This document shows positions 1-9,867 of a DNA stretch of 64,000 bases, piece after piece. Source of the DNA: Myroides pelagicus (lineage in GTDB: Bacteria > Bacteroidota > Bacteroidia > Flavobacteriales > Flavobacteriaceae); NCBI RefSeq assembly GCF_009711055.1, contig NZ_WMJY01000002.1, positions 157,571-221,570 on the forward strand, given 5' to 3'. The notes beneath the pieces were generated by a model, which was not told the DNA's origin, did no database searches, and saw only the letters and a list, made by a program, of their open reading frames with translations. Both the position numbers and the translations under genes were made by a program. Position 1 is the stretch's first letter; the number at the start of each line of letters is the position of its first letter.

Positions 1-483
1 AAAGAGCGTCCTAATTATCAGTTTATGCCAAATATGTACGAATCAGTAGCATATGAGACATATTCGGAGGTACCTACTACGGTATTCGAAAACGGTAAAG
101 AAGGACAATTACCTGCTGAAGGTTCAATCCCAAGAGGATATGAACCGGAGGCTTACCCAGATACTCCAGAAGGATTAGAATTGGCAAAAGTAAATCAAAA
201 GTCACCTTTAGCTGAGTCCGATAAAAATTTGGAAAAAGGTAAAGAATTGTATACAATTTACTGTTCAGTTTGTCATGGTGCAAAAGGAGATGGAAAAGGT
301 AATTTAGTGAAGAAAGAAAAATTCTTGGGGGTTCCAGATTATAAAGATCGTGAACTTACAGAAGGAGGGATTTATCACGTAATTACTTATGGTTTGAATT
401 CAATGGGGTCTCACTCTAATCAGTTATCTCAACACGAGCGTTGGTTAGTAACAGACTACGTATTAAAATTGAAATCAGAATAA
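1..483 (+). CDS. actE: Alternative complex III subunit ActE, mono-haem cytochrome c (5' truncated)
   Basis: Periplasmic cytochrome c subunit of alternative complex III, the quinol:cytochrome c/oxidase oxidoreductase that replaces bc1 in Bacteroidota. The frame is open from base 1, so the ATG at 25 is internal and the lipoprotein signal and N-terminus lie outside the window. The haem site CSVCH is at about bases 262-276, and a Met in GLNSMGSH is the likely axial ligand. Family members start with a lipobox and run about 190-210 residues, so roughly 30-40 residues are missing. It is followed 31 nt later by actF, and the order actE-actF-coxB-coxA matches flavobacterial act operons. The identity is firm; only the start is unknown. 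Confidence 0.93.
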   Translation, partial: KERPNYQFMPNMYESVAYETYSEVPTTVFENGKEGQLPAEGSIPRGYEPEAYPDTPEGLELAKVNQKSPLAESDKNLEKGKELYTIYCSVCHGAKGDGKGNLVKKEKFLGVPDYKDRELTEGGIYHVITYGLNSMGSHSNQLSQHERWLVTDYVLKLKSE

Positions 484-514
484 TAAATTGTAAAACTTAT
501 TTGAAAGTTTAGAT

Positions 515-1813
515 ATGTACACATTTTCAAAAAATTTGAAGACTTTTGCAATCGTCCTTATGGTTTTAGGATTATTAGGAATTGCATATGGATTCTTCAG
601 TGCACCAAAAGATCTTGACGAAGTAAAGCAGATCTTAACAGAACAGGCTCATCATGGGGATGGTGGGCACCATGTATCTGCTGATGCGCATTCTGATGCT
701 GATTTTGAGCATCATGCAGAGCACGTATATGGACAGTTAAAGAATAAACCTTGGACAGCGTTATACGTAGGTTCTATATTTGTAATGTTTGTTTCATTAG
801 GAATTTTAGTTTTCCACGGAATTAATTATGCAGCATCTGCAGGTTGGTCACCAGTATTGTTTAGAGTAATGGAAGGACTATCAGCATATTTATTACCAGG
901 GTCTATTATCTTTTTCCTTATTTTATTAGCTTCGGTTTTAGGTGGAAATCACTTATTTATTTGGGCTGATGATGCAGTAGTAGCTAAAGATGCTATTATT
1001 CAAGGTAAAGTAGGTTACTTAAACGTTCCTTTCTTTATCGTGAGAGCTCTTATCTTTTTAGGAGGATGGAATCTTTACCGCGTTTATATGCGTAAACAAT
1101 CTCTAGCACTTGATGCAACAGGAGATTTAGTATACCACAAAAAGATGTTTAAAGCGTCAGCAGGTTTCTTAGCATTCTTTATTGTTACAGAATCAATGGC
1201 ATCTTGGGATTGGATTATGTCAATTGACACTCACTGGTATAGTACGTTATTCGGGTGGTATGTTTTTGCTAGTTTCTTTGTAACTGCAATTACAACAATC
1301 GCTTTTGTTACATTGTACTTAAAGAACAAAGGATATTTAGATTTTGTTAATACTAGTCACATACATGACTTAGCTAAGTTTATGTTTGGATTGAGTATTT
1401 TCTGGACTTACCTTTGGTTCTCTCAATTTATGTTACAGTGGTACTCTAACATTCCAGAGGAGGTAACTTATTTCATCTTTAGAATTCAAGAGTACAACTT
1501 ACCATTCTTCGGTATGTTAGTTTTGAACTTTATATTGCCATTATTATTATTGATCAATACAGATTTCAAACGTTTAACTTGGATCGTAGTTATGGCAGGT
1601 GTATGTATCATCATAGGTCACTATATTGACTTCTTCTTGATGATTGCTCCTGGTACAGTAGGTGGTTCTTGGTTTATCGGTGTAGAAGAAATAGGATCTT
1701 TGATGTTCTTCATTGGATTATTTATCTTTGTAGGATTCAATGCGATTTCTAAAGCGCCATTATTAGCTAAGAATAATCCATTGATTGAAGAAAGTAAACA
1801 TTTCCATTATTAA
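515..1813 (+). CDS. actF: Alternative complex III subunit ActF (quinol-oxidising membrane subunit)
   Basis: Integral membrane subunit of alternative complex III, related to the NrfD/PsrC-like ActC and thought to help form the quinol side of the complex. The 432 residues are dominated by about ten hydrophobic helices, starting with one at residues 10-28. A His/Asp-rich hydrophilic stretch follows (about residues 44-72), then helices broken by short loops, including a WDWIMSIDTHWYS segment near residues 229-241. It lies between actE and coxB with short gaps (31 and 17 nt), so the oxidoreductase and terminal oxidase are co-transcribed. Length and gene order agree with the flavobacterial family. 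Confidence 0.93.
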   Translation: MYTFSKNLKTFAIVLMVLGLLGIAYGFFSAPKDLDEVKQILTEQAHHGDGGHHVSADAHSDADFEHHAEHVYGQLKNKPWTALYVGSIFVMFVSLGILVFHGINYAASAGWSPVLFRVMEGLSAYLLPGSIIFFLILLASVLGGNHLFIWADDAVVAKDAIIQGKVGYLNVPFFIVRALIFLGGWNLYRVYMRKQSLALDATGDLVYHKKMFKASAGFLAFFIVTESMASWDWIMSIDTHWYSTLFGWYVFASFFVTAITTIAFVTLYLKNKGYLDFVNTSHIHDLAKFMFGLSIFWTYLWFSQFMLQWYSNIPEEVTYFIFRIQEYNLPFFGMLVLNFILPLLLLINTDFKRLTWIVVMAGVCIIIGHYIDFFLMIAPGTVGGSWFIGVEEIGSLMFFIGLFIFVGFNAISKAPLLAKNNPLIEESKHFHY

Positions 1814-1830
1814 TATTTAAAAATAAACAA

Positions 1831-2973
1831 ATGACAAGTTTATTAATAATAACTGTAGTATTATTGTTAGGTATTGCTATTTGGCAATTAACTAAAATAT
1901 TCGATCTTACTCAAGTAGGATCAAAGCCTAACGATATTAGTTCAGAAATAGCTAATGAAAAGGACAATAACGTAAATGGTTATTTGACTTTTGCTTTCTT
2001 AGGATTTATCTATGTTTTCACTATTTTTTGTTTAGTTGAATATGGAAGTTTTCCTTTGATGAGTGATTCTGCATCAGAACACGGGGAGAAAGTTGACTTT
2101 TTAATGTGGGTATCTATGGGACTAATCTTTGTAGTTCAGATTTTTACTCAATTCTTACTACACTACTTTGCATTCAAAGGAAGAGGTATAAATGGAAGAA
2201 AGGCACTTTACTTCTCTGACAATGATAAGTTAGAGGCAATTTGGACAATCATTCCTGTAATTACATTATCAGGTTTGATCCTTTATGGTCTATTTGCTTG
2301 GAACGACATTATGTTTGTTGATGAAGAAGAAGATGTGCTAGTTGTAGAAGTATACGCTAAGCAATTTGGTTGGGATGTACGTTACTCTGGTACAGATAAT
2401 ACATTAGGTAAAGCGAATGTTCGTTTTATCGAAGGTATCAATGTAGTAGGAGTTGATATGTCAGATCCTAACGCAGCTGATGATAAGATGGCAAAAGAAT
2501 TACATTTGCCACTTGGTAAAAAAGTAGTCTTAAAATTCCGTTCTCAGGATGTTTTACACTCTGCTTATTTTCCACACTTTAGAGCACAGATGAACTGTGT
2601 TCCAGGTATGGTAACTCAGTTTGCATTTACTCCAACAATTACTACGGAAGATATGAGATCTCGTGATGCGATGATTAAGAAAGTTAATAATATTAACAAC
2701 ATTCGCGCTGAAAAGAGTCAAGAATTAATTGCAGAAGGACATGAAGCTTTAGAACCATATACTTTTGATTACTTACTATTATGTAACAAAATTTGTGGAG
2801 CTTCTCACTATAACATGCAAATGAAAGTAGTAGTTGAAACTCCAGAAGAATTTGAATCTTGGTTAAACGAATTACCAACGTTACAAGAACAAGTAGCTTC
2901 AGAGAAAGGAACTAATGCTCCAGTAGTAGAAGAGAAAGTTGAAGAAGCAACAGAAGCAATTGCTCAGTTGTAA
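1831..2973 (+). CDS. coxB: Cytochrome c oxidase subunit II (CuA subunit)
   Basis: Carries the binuclear CuA centre that accepts electrons for the haem-copper oxidase. The 380-residue product has four hydrophobic N-terminal segments (about 1-17, 50-70, 86-112, 132-152), more than the usual two, as in other Bacteroidota. A periplasmic cupredoxin domain follows. The CuA ligands are visible: LHSAYFPHFRAQM supplies the first His, and the C-terminal motif CNKICGASHYNM (Cys318, Cys322, His326, Met329) supplies the rest. The motif is a variant of the common CSELCGxxHxxM. The tail after residue 350 is Glu-rich and probably disordered. There is no fused cytochrome c domain; ActE probably donates electrons. 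Confidence 0.96.
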   Translation: MTSLLIITVVLLLGIAIWQLTKIFDLTQVGSKPNDISSEIANEKDNNVNGYLTFAFLGFIYVFTIFCLVEYGSFPLMSDSASEHGEKVDFLMWVSMGLIFVVQIFTQFLLHYFAFKGRGINGRKALYFSDNDKLEAIWTIIPVITLSGLILYGLFAWNDIMFVDEEEDVLVVEVYAKQFGWDVRYSGTDNTLGKANVRFIEGINVVGVDMSDPNAADDKMAKELHLPLGKKVVLKFRSQDVLHSAYFPHFRAQMNCVPGMVTQFAFTPTITTEDMRSRDAMIKKVNNINNIRAEKSQELIAEGHEALEPYTFDYLLLCNKICGASHYNMQMKVVVETPEEFESWLNELPTLQEQVASEKGTNAPVVEEKVEEATEAIAQL

Positions 2974-3006
2974 AATTAAACTCACGTATTAAAACTAATT
3001 TATACT

Positions 3007-4809
3007 ATGTCAGCAGTAGGACACGAAATAAATCTTGATCACTCACACGATCACGATCATCACGATAAAGGAAATTTCTTCACTAAATATGTATTTAGTT
3101 TAGATCATAAGATGATTGCTAAGCAATACCTTATTACAGGTATTATCATGGGAATCATCGGTATTGCGATGTCACTTTTGTTTAGAATGCAAATCGCATG
3201 GCCAGAGGAATCTTTTACAGTTTTCAAATGGTTATTAGGTGACAAAATGGCTCCTGATGGAGTTATGAGAAATGATGCATATTTAGCGTTAGTTACAATG
3301 CACGGTACTATCATGGTATTCTTTGTATTAACGGCAGGTTTGAGTGGTACGTTTTCGAACTTACTTATTCCGTTGCAAATTGGAGCACGTGATATGGCTT
3401 CAGGTTTCTTAAACATGTTATCATATTGGTTATTCTTCATTTCGGCTGTATTAATGATTATTTCATTATTCGTTGAAGGTGGGCCGGCTTCTTCTGGATG
3501 GACGGTATATCCTCCATTAAGTGCTTTACCACAAGCAATTCCAGGTTCTGGTATGGGAATGACTTTATGGTTAGTTTCTATGGCTATATTTATTGCATCT
3601 TCGTTAATGGGATCATTAAACTATGTAGCTACAGTTATTAACTTAAGAACGAAAGGAATGTCTATGACAAGATTACCTTTAACAGTATGGGCTTTATTTG
3701 TTACTGCTATTATTGGTATCGTTTCCTTCCCAGTATTATTATCAGCTGCTTTATTATTATTATTCGATAGAAGTTTTGGTACGTCATTCTTCTTGTCAGA
3801 TATTTATTTAGCAGGAGAGGTTCTTCATTACCAAGGGGGGTCTCCAGTATTGTATGAGCACTTATTCTGGTTCTTAGGACACCCTGAAGTATACATCGTT
3901 ATTTTACCAGCGATGGGAATTACTTCTGAAGTTATTGCTTGTAATGCTCGTAAACCTATTTTTGGTTACCGCGCGATGATTGCTTCAATCTTAGGTATAG
4001 CATTTTTATCAACGATTGTATGGGGTCACCACATGTTCGTATCTGGTATGAACCCTTTCTTAGGATCGGTATTTACTTTTACAACATTATTGATTGCTAT
4101 ACCATCTGCAGTTAAAGCATTCAACTATATTACTACGATTTGGAGTGGTAACATTCAGATGAACCCGTCAATGTTATTCTGTATTGGTTTCGTTTCTACG
4201 TTCATTACAGGAGGTTTAACTGGGATTATCTTAGGAGATTCAACTTTAGATATTAACGTTCATGATACTTACTTCGTTATTGCTCACTTCCACTTAGTAA
4301 TGGGTATTTCTGCTCTTTATGGAATGTTTGCTGGTATTTACCACTGGTTCCCTAAATTATTCGGAAGAATGATGAACAAGAACCTTGGATATATCCACTT
4401 CTGGGTAACTGCAGTATGTGCGTACGGTGTATTCTTTCCAATGCACTTCATTGGATTAGCTGGATTACCTCGTCGTTATTATTCAAATACAGCGTTCCCA
4501 TTATTCGATGAGTTCTATGATGTGAATGTATTAATTACTGTATTTGCATTAGTAGGATCTGCATTCCAATTAGTGTTTTTATGGAACTTCTTCGTAAGTA
4601 TTTTCTATGGTAAGAAAGCAACGCAAAACCCATGGAGAGGTAATACGTTAGAGTGGACTACACCAGTAGAGCACATCCACGGAAACTGGCCAGGTGAATT
4701 ACCAGTTGTTTACAGATGGCCTTATGATTATAGTAAGCCTGGTTTACCTGAAGATTATGCTCCTCAAAATATGCCTTATATGGAAGGTGAGGAACAATTA
4801 AATCACTAG
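3007..4809 (+). CDS. coxA: Cytochrome c oxidase subunit I
   Basis: Catalytic subunit of the haem-copper oxidase, holding low-spin haem a and the a3-CuB centre where O2 is reduced and protons are pumped. The 600 residues contain about 12 transmembrane helices. Diagnostic motifs are WFLGHPEVYI (CuB His with the cross-linked Tyr), WGHHMFVSG (CuB His pair), and HDTYFVIAHFHLVMG (haem ligands). The N-terminus is unusually His/Asp-rich (HSHDHDHHDKG, about residues 12-22) and might bind metal; that is inference. It is last in the act-cox operon and is followed by a strong terminator. The subunit III and IV genes are 15 kb away. Confidence 0.97.
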   Translation: MSAVGHEINLDHSHDHDHHDKGNFFTKYVFSLDHKMIAKQYLITGIIMGIIGIAMSLLFRMQIAWPEESFTVFKWLLGDKMAPDGVMRNDAYLALVTMHGTIMVFFVLTAGLSGTFSNLLIPLQIGARDMASGFLNMLSYWLFFISAVLMIISLFVEGGPASSGWTVYPPLSALPQAIPGSGMGMTLWLVSMAIFIASSLMGSLNYVATVINLRTKGMSMTRLPLTVWALFVTAIIGIVSFPVLLSAALLLLFDRSFGTSFFLSDIYLAGEVLHYQGGSPVLYEHLFWFLGHPEVYIVILPAMGITSEVIACNARKPIFGYRAMIASILGIAFLSTIVWGHHMFVSGMNPFLGSVFTFTTLLIAIPSAVKAFNYITTIWSGNIQMNPSMLFCIGFVSTFITGGLTGIILGDSTLDINVHDTYFVIAHFHLVMGISALYGMFAGIYHWFPKLFGRMMNKNLGYIHFWVTAVCAYGVFFPMHFIGLAGLPRRYYSNTAFPLFDEFYDVNVLITVFALVGSAFQLVFLWNFFVSIFYGKKATQNPWRGNTLEWTTPVEHIHGNWPGELPVVYRWPYDYSKPGLPEDYAPQNMPYMEGEEQLNH

Positions 4810-4832
4810 AATTTTATTTTCTATATAAAGAT

Positions 4833-4863
4833 AAAGGTCACTCTAATCAGAGTGACCTTTTTT
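4833..4863 (+). terminator. Rho-independent terminator after coxA
   Basis: A perfect 12-bp stem, AAAGGTCACTCT / AGAGTGACCTTT, with an AATC loop, followed by a T-run. It ends the act-cox operon and sits directly against the ruvB promoter. Confidence 0.93.
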
Positions 4864-4867
4864 CATT

Positions 4868-4875
4868 TATCTTTG
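4868..4875 (+). promoter_or_regulatory. Putative -7 promoter element of ruvB
   Basis: TATCTTTG matches the Bacteroidota -7 consensus TAnnTTTG. It ends only 4 nt before the ruvB ATG, so the transcript would start at or almost at the start codon. No clear -33 TTG is seen; that position falls within the coxA terminator. Confidence 0.5.
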
Positions 4876-4879
4876 TCGT

Positions 4880-5905
4880 ATGAATGCAAATTTAGACCCA
4901 AGTAATAAAAATTTTTCATCTGAAGAGCACGATATAGAAAGAAAGTTACGTCCGCTTTCATTTGATGATTTTGCTGGTCAGCCACAAGTGTTAGATAATC
5001 TAAAGGTTTTTGTTAAAGCCGCAAATCTTCGTGAAGAGGCGTTAGATCATACTTTGTTTCATGGACCTCCTGGTCTAGGTAAAACTACTTTAGCTAATAT
5101 ATTAGCTAATGAATTAGATGCAGGAATCAAGATAACTTCGGGACCTGTTCTGGATAAGCCCGGTGATCTTGCTGGATTATTGACTAATTTAGAAGAACGT
5201 GATGTTTTGTTTATTGATGAGATTCATCGTCTTAGTCCTATCGTTGAAGAGTATCTATATTCAGCTATGGAGGATTTTAAGATTGATATAATGATTGAGA
5301 CTGGTCCAAACGCACGTAGTGTACAAATTAATTTGAATCCTTTTACTTTAGTAGGAGCAACTACACGCTCAGGTCTTTTAACCTCACCAATGCGTGCACG
5401 TTTTGGTATTCAATGTCGTTTACAATATTATAGTAAGGAATTGTTAGGTACAATAGTTGAACGTAGTTCTGAAATTCTTGGTGTTGCTATTTCTATTGAA
5501 GCTGCATTAGAGATAGCAGGAAGAAGCCGTGGTACACCTCGTATTGCTAACGCACTGTTACGTCGTGTTCGTGATTTCGCCCAGATTAAAGGAAATGGTA
5601 GTATTGATATAGAGATTGCTAAGTATGCATTGAATGCATTGAATGTCGATTCTTTTGGACTAGATGAAATGGATAATAAGATCCTTCTTACTATTATTGA
5701 TAAATTCAAAGGAGGGCCAGTTGGTGTTTCTACTTTAGCTACGGCTGTTTCAGAGAATGCTGAAACAATAGAGGAGGTTTATGAGCCTTATTTAATTCAA
5801 GAAGGTTTTATTGTACGTACACCACGTGGTCGTGAAGCTACAGATAAAGCGTACGCGCATTTATCACGTGTACGTCAAACTAAACAAGGCGATTTATTTG
5901 ATTAG
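4880..5905 (+). CDS. ruvB: Holliday junction branch migration helicase RuvB
   Basis: Hexameric AAA+ motor that drives branch migration of RuvA-bound Holliday junctions during recombinational repair. Walker A is GPPGLGKT (residues 62-69) and Walker B is FIDEIH (about 110-115). The sensor/arginine-finger region GATTRSGLL and the C-terminal winged helix ([10 protein letters not shown] to the end) are present. 341 residues is normal. The start at 4880 gives [12 protein letters not shown], the N-terminus usual in flavobacterial RuvB, and no alternative in-frame ATG lies near. It is separated from ruvA by queG and maeB, an arrangement common outside Proteobacteria. queG follows after 6 nt. Confidence 0.97.
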   Translation: MNANLDPSNKNFSSEEHDIERKLRPLSFDDFAGQPQVLDNLKVFVKAANLREEALDHTLFHGPPGLGKTTLANILANELDAGIKITSGPVLDKPGDLAGLLTNLEERDVLFIDEIHRLSPIVEEYLYSAMEDFKIDIMIETGPNARSVQINLNPFTLVGATTRSGLLTSPMRARFGIQCRLQYYSKELLGTIVERSSEILGVAISIEAALEIAGRSRGTPRIANALLRRVRDFAQIKGNGSIDIEIAKYALNALNVDSFGLDEMDNKILLTIIDKFKGGPVGVSTLATAVSENAETIEEVYEPYLIQEGFIVRTPRGREATDKAYAHLSRVRQTKQGDLFD

Positions 5906-5911
5906 TGCATT

Positions 5912-6838
5912 ATGTTAGATAATAAGGGGAAAAGGTCTCTAGCAATTAAGCAAGAGGCTATAAGACTTGGTTTTTCTTCATGTGGGATTTCAAAAGCAGA
6001 TTTTTTAGAAGAAGAAGCTCCTAGGCTTGAACGCTGGTTGCGACTTGGAATGCATGGTTCTATGCATTATATGGAGAATTATTTTGACAAACGCTTAGAT
6101 CCACGTTTGTTAGTAGAAGGGGCTAAGAGTGTTGTATCACTTTCTTTAAATTATTATCCTTCAGAAATACAAAATGCAGACGGTTTTAAGATTTCTAAAT
6201 ATGCTTATGGGGAAGATTATCATTATGTAATTAAAGATAAGCTTAAGGAATTGTTGAGTTTTATTCAAGAGACAATAGGAGAGGTTGATGGTCGAGTATT
6301 TGTGGATTCTGCACCTGTCTTAGATAAAGCATGGGCAAGTCGAGGGGGACTAGGTTGGGTAGGTAAGAATAATAATTTAATCGCAAGGAACTCAGGTTCC
6401 TTTTTTTTTATCGCTGAATTAATAATTGACTTAGAGTTAGAGTATGATGGACCTACGACAGATCATTGCGGTACATGTACTCGTTGCATTGATGCATGCC
6501 CTACAAATGCCATAGAGGGGCCTTATGTTGTGAATGGCAGTAAATGTATTTCTTATCTAACGATCGAACTTAAGGATAATATACCTATTGAGTTTAGTGG
6601 TAAACTTGATGATTGGATGTTTGGTTGTGATGTCTGTCAAGATGTTTGTCCTTGGAATCGCTTTGCAAAGCCTCATCAGGAAGAACGATTTAATGCTAAT
6701 AGAAAGTTAATAAATATGTCTAAAAATGAGTGGCAAGAACTGACAGTAGAGACATTCAATGAAATATTTAAGAAATCTGCAGTAAAGCGAACAAAATATT
6801 CGGGTTTGTTGAGGAATATTGATTTTTTAAAGGATTGA
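5912..6838 (+). CDS. queG: Epoxyqueuosine reductase QueG
   Basis: Iron-sulfur, cobalamin-dependent enzyme for the last step of queuosine synthesis, reducing epoxyqueuosine to queuosine in tRNA. The N-terminal DUF1730-type domain is followed by two 4Fe-4S clusters. The first has Cys186, 189, 192 and 196 in [12 protein letters not shown], and the second uses Cys239, 242 and 246 in [12 protein letters not shown] with an upstream Cys. [19 protein letters not shown] at about 131-149 is the family signature. 308 residues is full length for the short form without the C-terminal HEAT repeat. The gene lies 6 nt after ruvB and is probably co-transcribed. Confidence 0.95.
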   Translation: MLDNKGKRSLAIKQEAIRLGFSSCGISKADFLEEEAPRLERWLRLGMHGSMHYMENYFDKRLDPRLLVEGAKSVVSLSLNYYPSEIQNADGFKISKYAYGEDYHYVIKDKLKELLSFIQETIGEVDGRVFVDSAPVLDKAWASRGGLGWVGKNNNLIARNSGSFFFIAELIIDLELEYDGPTTDHCGTCTRCIDACPTNAIEGPYVVNGSKCISYLTIELKDNIPIEFSGKLDDWMFGCDVCQDVCPWNRFAKPHQEERFNANRKLINMSKNEWQELTVETFNEIFKKSAVKRTKYSGLLRNIDFLKD

Positions 6839-6871
6839 TTTCTATAGATTTTAATTATTCTACAAAAAGAC

Positions 6872-6879
6872 TACCTTTG
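6872..6879 (+). promoter_or_regulatory. Putative -7 promoter element of maeB
   Basis: TACCTTTG fits TAnnTTTG, 22 nt before the maeB ATG. No convincing -33 TTG at the usual 17-23 nt spacing. Confidence 0.4.
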
Positions 6880-6901
6880 TCACGAACCTAAAACGAATTT
6901 T

Positions 6902-9181
6902 ATGAATAAAGATAGTTTGCGTAGAGAGGCTCTAAAATATCATGCAGAGCCAGTACCAGGTAAAATACAGGTAGTACCTACGAAAAAGTATTCTTCACAA
7001 AGAGACTTAGCATTAGCTTACTCACCAGGGGTTGCTGAGCCATGTCTTGAAATCGAAAAGGACTTAAACAATGCTTACAAATATACTGCTAAGGGAAACT
7101 TAGTGGCTGTAATATCTAATGGTACAGCGGTATTAGGTCTTGGTGATATTGGGCCAGAAGCATCTAAGCCTGTAATGGAAGGTAAAGGGTTGTTGTTTAA
7201 GATATTTTCAGATATCGATGTATTCGATATTGAGGTCGATACTAAAGATGTTGAAAAATTTATTGAGACAGTAAAGAATATAGCACCAACGTTTGGTGGT
7301 ATTAACTTAGAGGATATTAAGGCTCCTGAGTCTTTCGAAATTGAAAGACGACTGAAAGAAGAGTTGAATATTCCTGTAATGCATGATGATCAGCATGGAA
7401 CGGCTATTATTTCTGCAGCAGCATTATTGAATGCTGTTGAGTTAGCTGGAAAGAAAATGGAAGAGATTACAATGGTAGTTTCAGGAGCAGGATCTGCAGC
7501 TATCGCATGTGCTAAATTATACGTTGCTTTTGGTGTTCGTATTGAAAATATTAAGATGTTTAATAGTAAAGGAGTATTGAAGAAAGACGATCCACGTATT
7601 TCTGAATTACAACGTGATTTTGCGATTGAATCTGATATTTCTTTAGCGGATGCAATTAAAGGAACAGATGTTTTTATTGGTTTATCTACAGCTGATGTAT
7701 TAAAACCAGAAATGTTATTAACAATGGCGGATAATCCAATTGTATTTGCAATGGCAAATCCAAAGCCAGAGATTGACTACAATTTAGCTGTTGAGACACG
7801 TAAAGATGTGATTATGGCTACGGGTCGCTCGGATTATCCTAACCAAGTAAACAATGTATTAGGGTTTCCTTATATCTTTAGAGGTGCATTAGATGTACGT
7901 GCTACAAAGATTAACGAGGAAATGAAAATGGCTGCAGTAGTTGCTTTAGCTAAGTTAGCAAAAGAGCCAGTTCCTGAACAAGTAAATATAGCTTACGGAG
8001 AGACTAAACTTAGTTTTGGACGTGAGTATATTATTCCTAAACCTTTTGACCCTCGTTTAATTTCAGTTGTACCTCCAGCAGTTGCAAAAGCAGCAATTGA
8101 GAGTGGTGTGGCTCCAAAGCAAGAAATGGACTGGGAAAAATATTGTCAAGAGTTACAGGCGCGTATGGGGAATGATAATAAATTAGTACGTATGCTTATC
8201 AATCGTGCTAAGATCGAACCTAAACGTGTTGTATATGCAGAAGCAGATCATTTAGATGTGCTTAAAGCAGCTCAAATTGCTTTTGAAGAAGGAATGACTA
8301 TTCCTATTTTATTAGGAGATAAGGAGACAATTATAGAGCTTAAAAAGGAGATAGATTTTACTGAAGAAGTAGAGATTATTGATCCAAAATCTGAAGAGCA
8401 AAAAGAAAGACGTGAGCGTTTTGCAAATGCTTATTGGAAAACAAGAAAGAGAAAAGGTATTACATTATATGATGCTTCTAAATTAATGCGTGAACGCAAT
8501 TATTTTGCGGCTATGTTAGTTAATGAAGGAGAAGCTGATGCAATGCTTACTGGCTATTCGAGAAGTTACCCAACAGTTCTTAAACCAGTGTTAGAGTTGA
8601 TTCCTCGCTCACAAGGTGTATCTAAAGTAGCTACAACTAACTTGATGCTTACCAAAAGAGGACCGATGTTTTTGGCTGATACAGCAATTAATCCAGATCC
8701 AACAGCTGAAGAGATTGCGAAAATTGCGGTTATGGCTGAGCGTACGTTAAAAATGTTTGGTATGGAGCCAGTAATTGCTATGTTGTCTTATGCTAATTTT
8801 GGTTCAGCTCAACAAGCTTCTCCAAGTAAAATGAAACAAGCTGTAGCTATTTTACATGAACAATATCCAGATATGATTGTTGATGGTGAAATTCAAATTG
8901 ACTTCGCATTGAATGATGAGATGCTTAAAAAGAAATTCCCATTCTCTAAATTGGTGGACAAGAAAGTAAATACTTTGGTATTTCCAAATTTAGATTCAGC
9001 TAATATTACATATAAAATGCTTAAAGAGCTTAATAAAGCTACATCTATCGGGCCAATCATTTTAGGGTTAGATAAAGCAGTTCATATTTTCCAATTAGGT
9101 GCTAGTGTAGATGAGATGGTTAACATGACTGCAGTAGCAGTTGTTGATGCTCAAGTGCGCGATGGCAGAAAGAAGAAATAA
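6902..9181 (+). CDS. maeB: NADP-dependent malic enzyme with C-terminal phosphotransacetylase-like domain
   Basis: Oxidatively decarboxylates malate to pyruvate, producing NADPH for biosynthesis. Residues about 1-420 are the malic enzyme part: the Tyr-containing segment LAYSPGVAEPC, the metal site HDDQHGTA (about residues 161-168), and the nucleotide-binding segment VVSGAGSAAIA. Residues about 430-759 form a phosphate acetyl/butyryl-transferase-like domain that is typically regulatory in MaeB-type enzymes. 759 residues is the standard length for this fusion. It stands alone between queG and ruvA, with its own -7 element upstream. Confidence 0.96.
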   Translation: MNKDSLRREALKYHAEPVPGKIQVVPTKKYSSQRDLALAYSPGVAEPCLEIEKDLNNAYKYTAKGNLVAVISNGTAVLGLGDIGPEASKPVMEGKGLLFKIFSDIDVFDIEVDTKDVEKFIETVKNIAPTFGGINLEDIKAPESFEIERRLKEELNIPVMHDDQHGTAIISAAALLNAVELAGKKMEEITMVVSGAGSAAIACAKLYVAFGVRIENIKMFNSKGVLKKDDPRISELQRDFAIESDISLADAIKGTDVFIGLSTADVLKPEMLLTMADNPIVFAMANPKPEIDYNLAVETRKDVIMATGRSDYPNQVNNVLGFPYIFRGALDVRATKINEEMKMAAVVALAKLAKEPVPEQVNIAYGETKLSFGREYIIPKPFDPRLISVVPPAVAKAAIESGVAPKQEMDWEKYCQELQARMGNDNKLVRMLINRAKIEPKRVVYAEADHLDVLKAAQIAFEEGMTIPILLGDKETIIELKKEIDFTEEVEIIDPKSEEQKERRERFANAYWKTRKRKGITLYDASKLMRERNYFAAMLVNEGEADAMLTGYSRSYPTVLKPVLELIPRSQGVSKVATTNLMLTKRGPMFLADTAINPDPTAEEIAKIAVMAERTLKMFGMEPVIAMLSYANFGSAQQASPSKMKQAVAILHEQYPDMIVDGEIQIDFALNDEMLKKKFPFSKLVDKKVNTLVFPNLDSANITYKMLKELNKATSIGPIILGLDKAVHIFQLGASVDEMVNMTAVAVVDAQVRDGRKKK

Positions 9182-9256
9182 GAAACTAATTATATACAGA
9201 TCTTCATTTTAATGGTATAGCTATTCTTTCTATTAGTTATTAGTATAGATAATTAC

Positions 9257-9264
9257 TATTTTTG
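9257..9264 (+). promoter_or_regulatory. Putative -7 promoter element of ruvA
   Basis: TATTTTTG (TAnnTTTG) lies 18 nt before the ATG at 9283. The TTG at 9262, which extends the open frame, lies inside this element, supporting 9283 as the true start. Confidence 0.45.
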
Positions 9265-9282
9265 AATAAAATTAGTAAAAGA

Positions 9283-9864
9283 ATGATAGCGCATATAGAA
9301 GGAAGATTAGTTGAGAAAACACCTACTGAGGTAGTAATAGATTGCGGGGGAGTTGGATATTCTATCCATATTTCCCTGCATACCTATTCTCAGATTGGTA
9401 CATCTGAGAAACTTAGATTATACACATTTCTACAAATAAAAGAAGATGCTCATACTTTGTTTGGTTTTATAGATAAAATCGAACGTGAGTTATTTAAACT
9501 TTTAATATCTGTTTCTGGTATTGGTGGTAATACTGCCAGAAATATCCTTTCCTCTATACCACCAAAAGAGTTACTTCAGGCTATCGCAGCTGGGGATTCA
9601 AAAACAATTCAAGCGGTAAAAGGTATCGGTGTGAAAACTGCTCAAAGAGTTATTTTAGATTTACAAGAAAAAGTAGTGAAACTCTATAACATTGATGAAG
9701 TTTTACCTATTATTAATAATACAAATGCCGATGAAGCGTTATCAGCATTAGAAGTATTAGGTTTTGTCCGTAAATCTGCAGAAAAAGTAGTTGAAAAGAT
9801 TATTAAGGCTGACCCTGAAGCTTCTGTAGAGGTTATAATCAAGCAAGCTTTAAAAAATTTATAA
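9283..9864 (+). CDS. ruvA: Holliday junction DNA helicase subunit RuvA
   Basis: Tetrameric protein that binds Holliday junctions and loads RuvB. The N-terminal OB fold (MIAHIEGRLVEKTPTEVVID) is followed by two helix-hairpin-helix motifs, around VSGIGGNTARNIL and VKGIGVKTAQRVIL. The C-terminal three-helix RuvB-binding domain contains EALSALEVLGF. I chose the ATG at 9283 (193 residues) because family members begin MI(T/A)HI. An upstream TTG at 9262 would add seven residues and overlaps a promoter-like element. sprA begins 3 nt after the stop. Confidence 0.96.
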   Translation: MIAHIEGRLVEKTPTEVVIDCGGVGYSIHISLHTYSQIGTSEKLRLYTFLQIKEDAHTLFGFIDKIERELFKLLISVSGIGGNTARNILSSIPPKELLQAIAAGDSKTIQAVKGIGVKTAQRVILDLQEKVVKLYNIDEVLPIINNTNADEALSALEVLGFVRKSAEKVVEKIIKADPEASVEVIIKQALKNL

Positions 9865-9867
9865 GTT

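Noticed and set aside
9262..9282. TTG-initiated extension of ruvA
   Set aside because: Lies in a -7 promoter element, and RuvA proteins normally begin at the downstream ATG.
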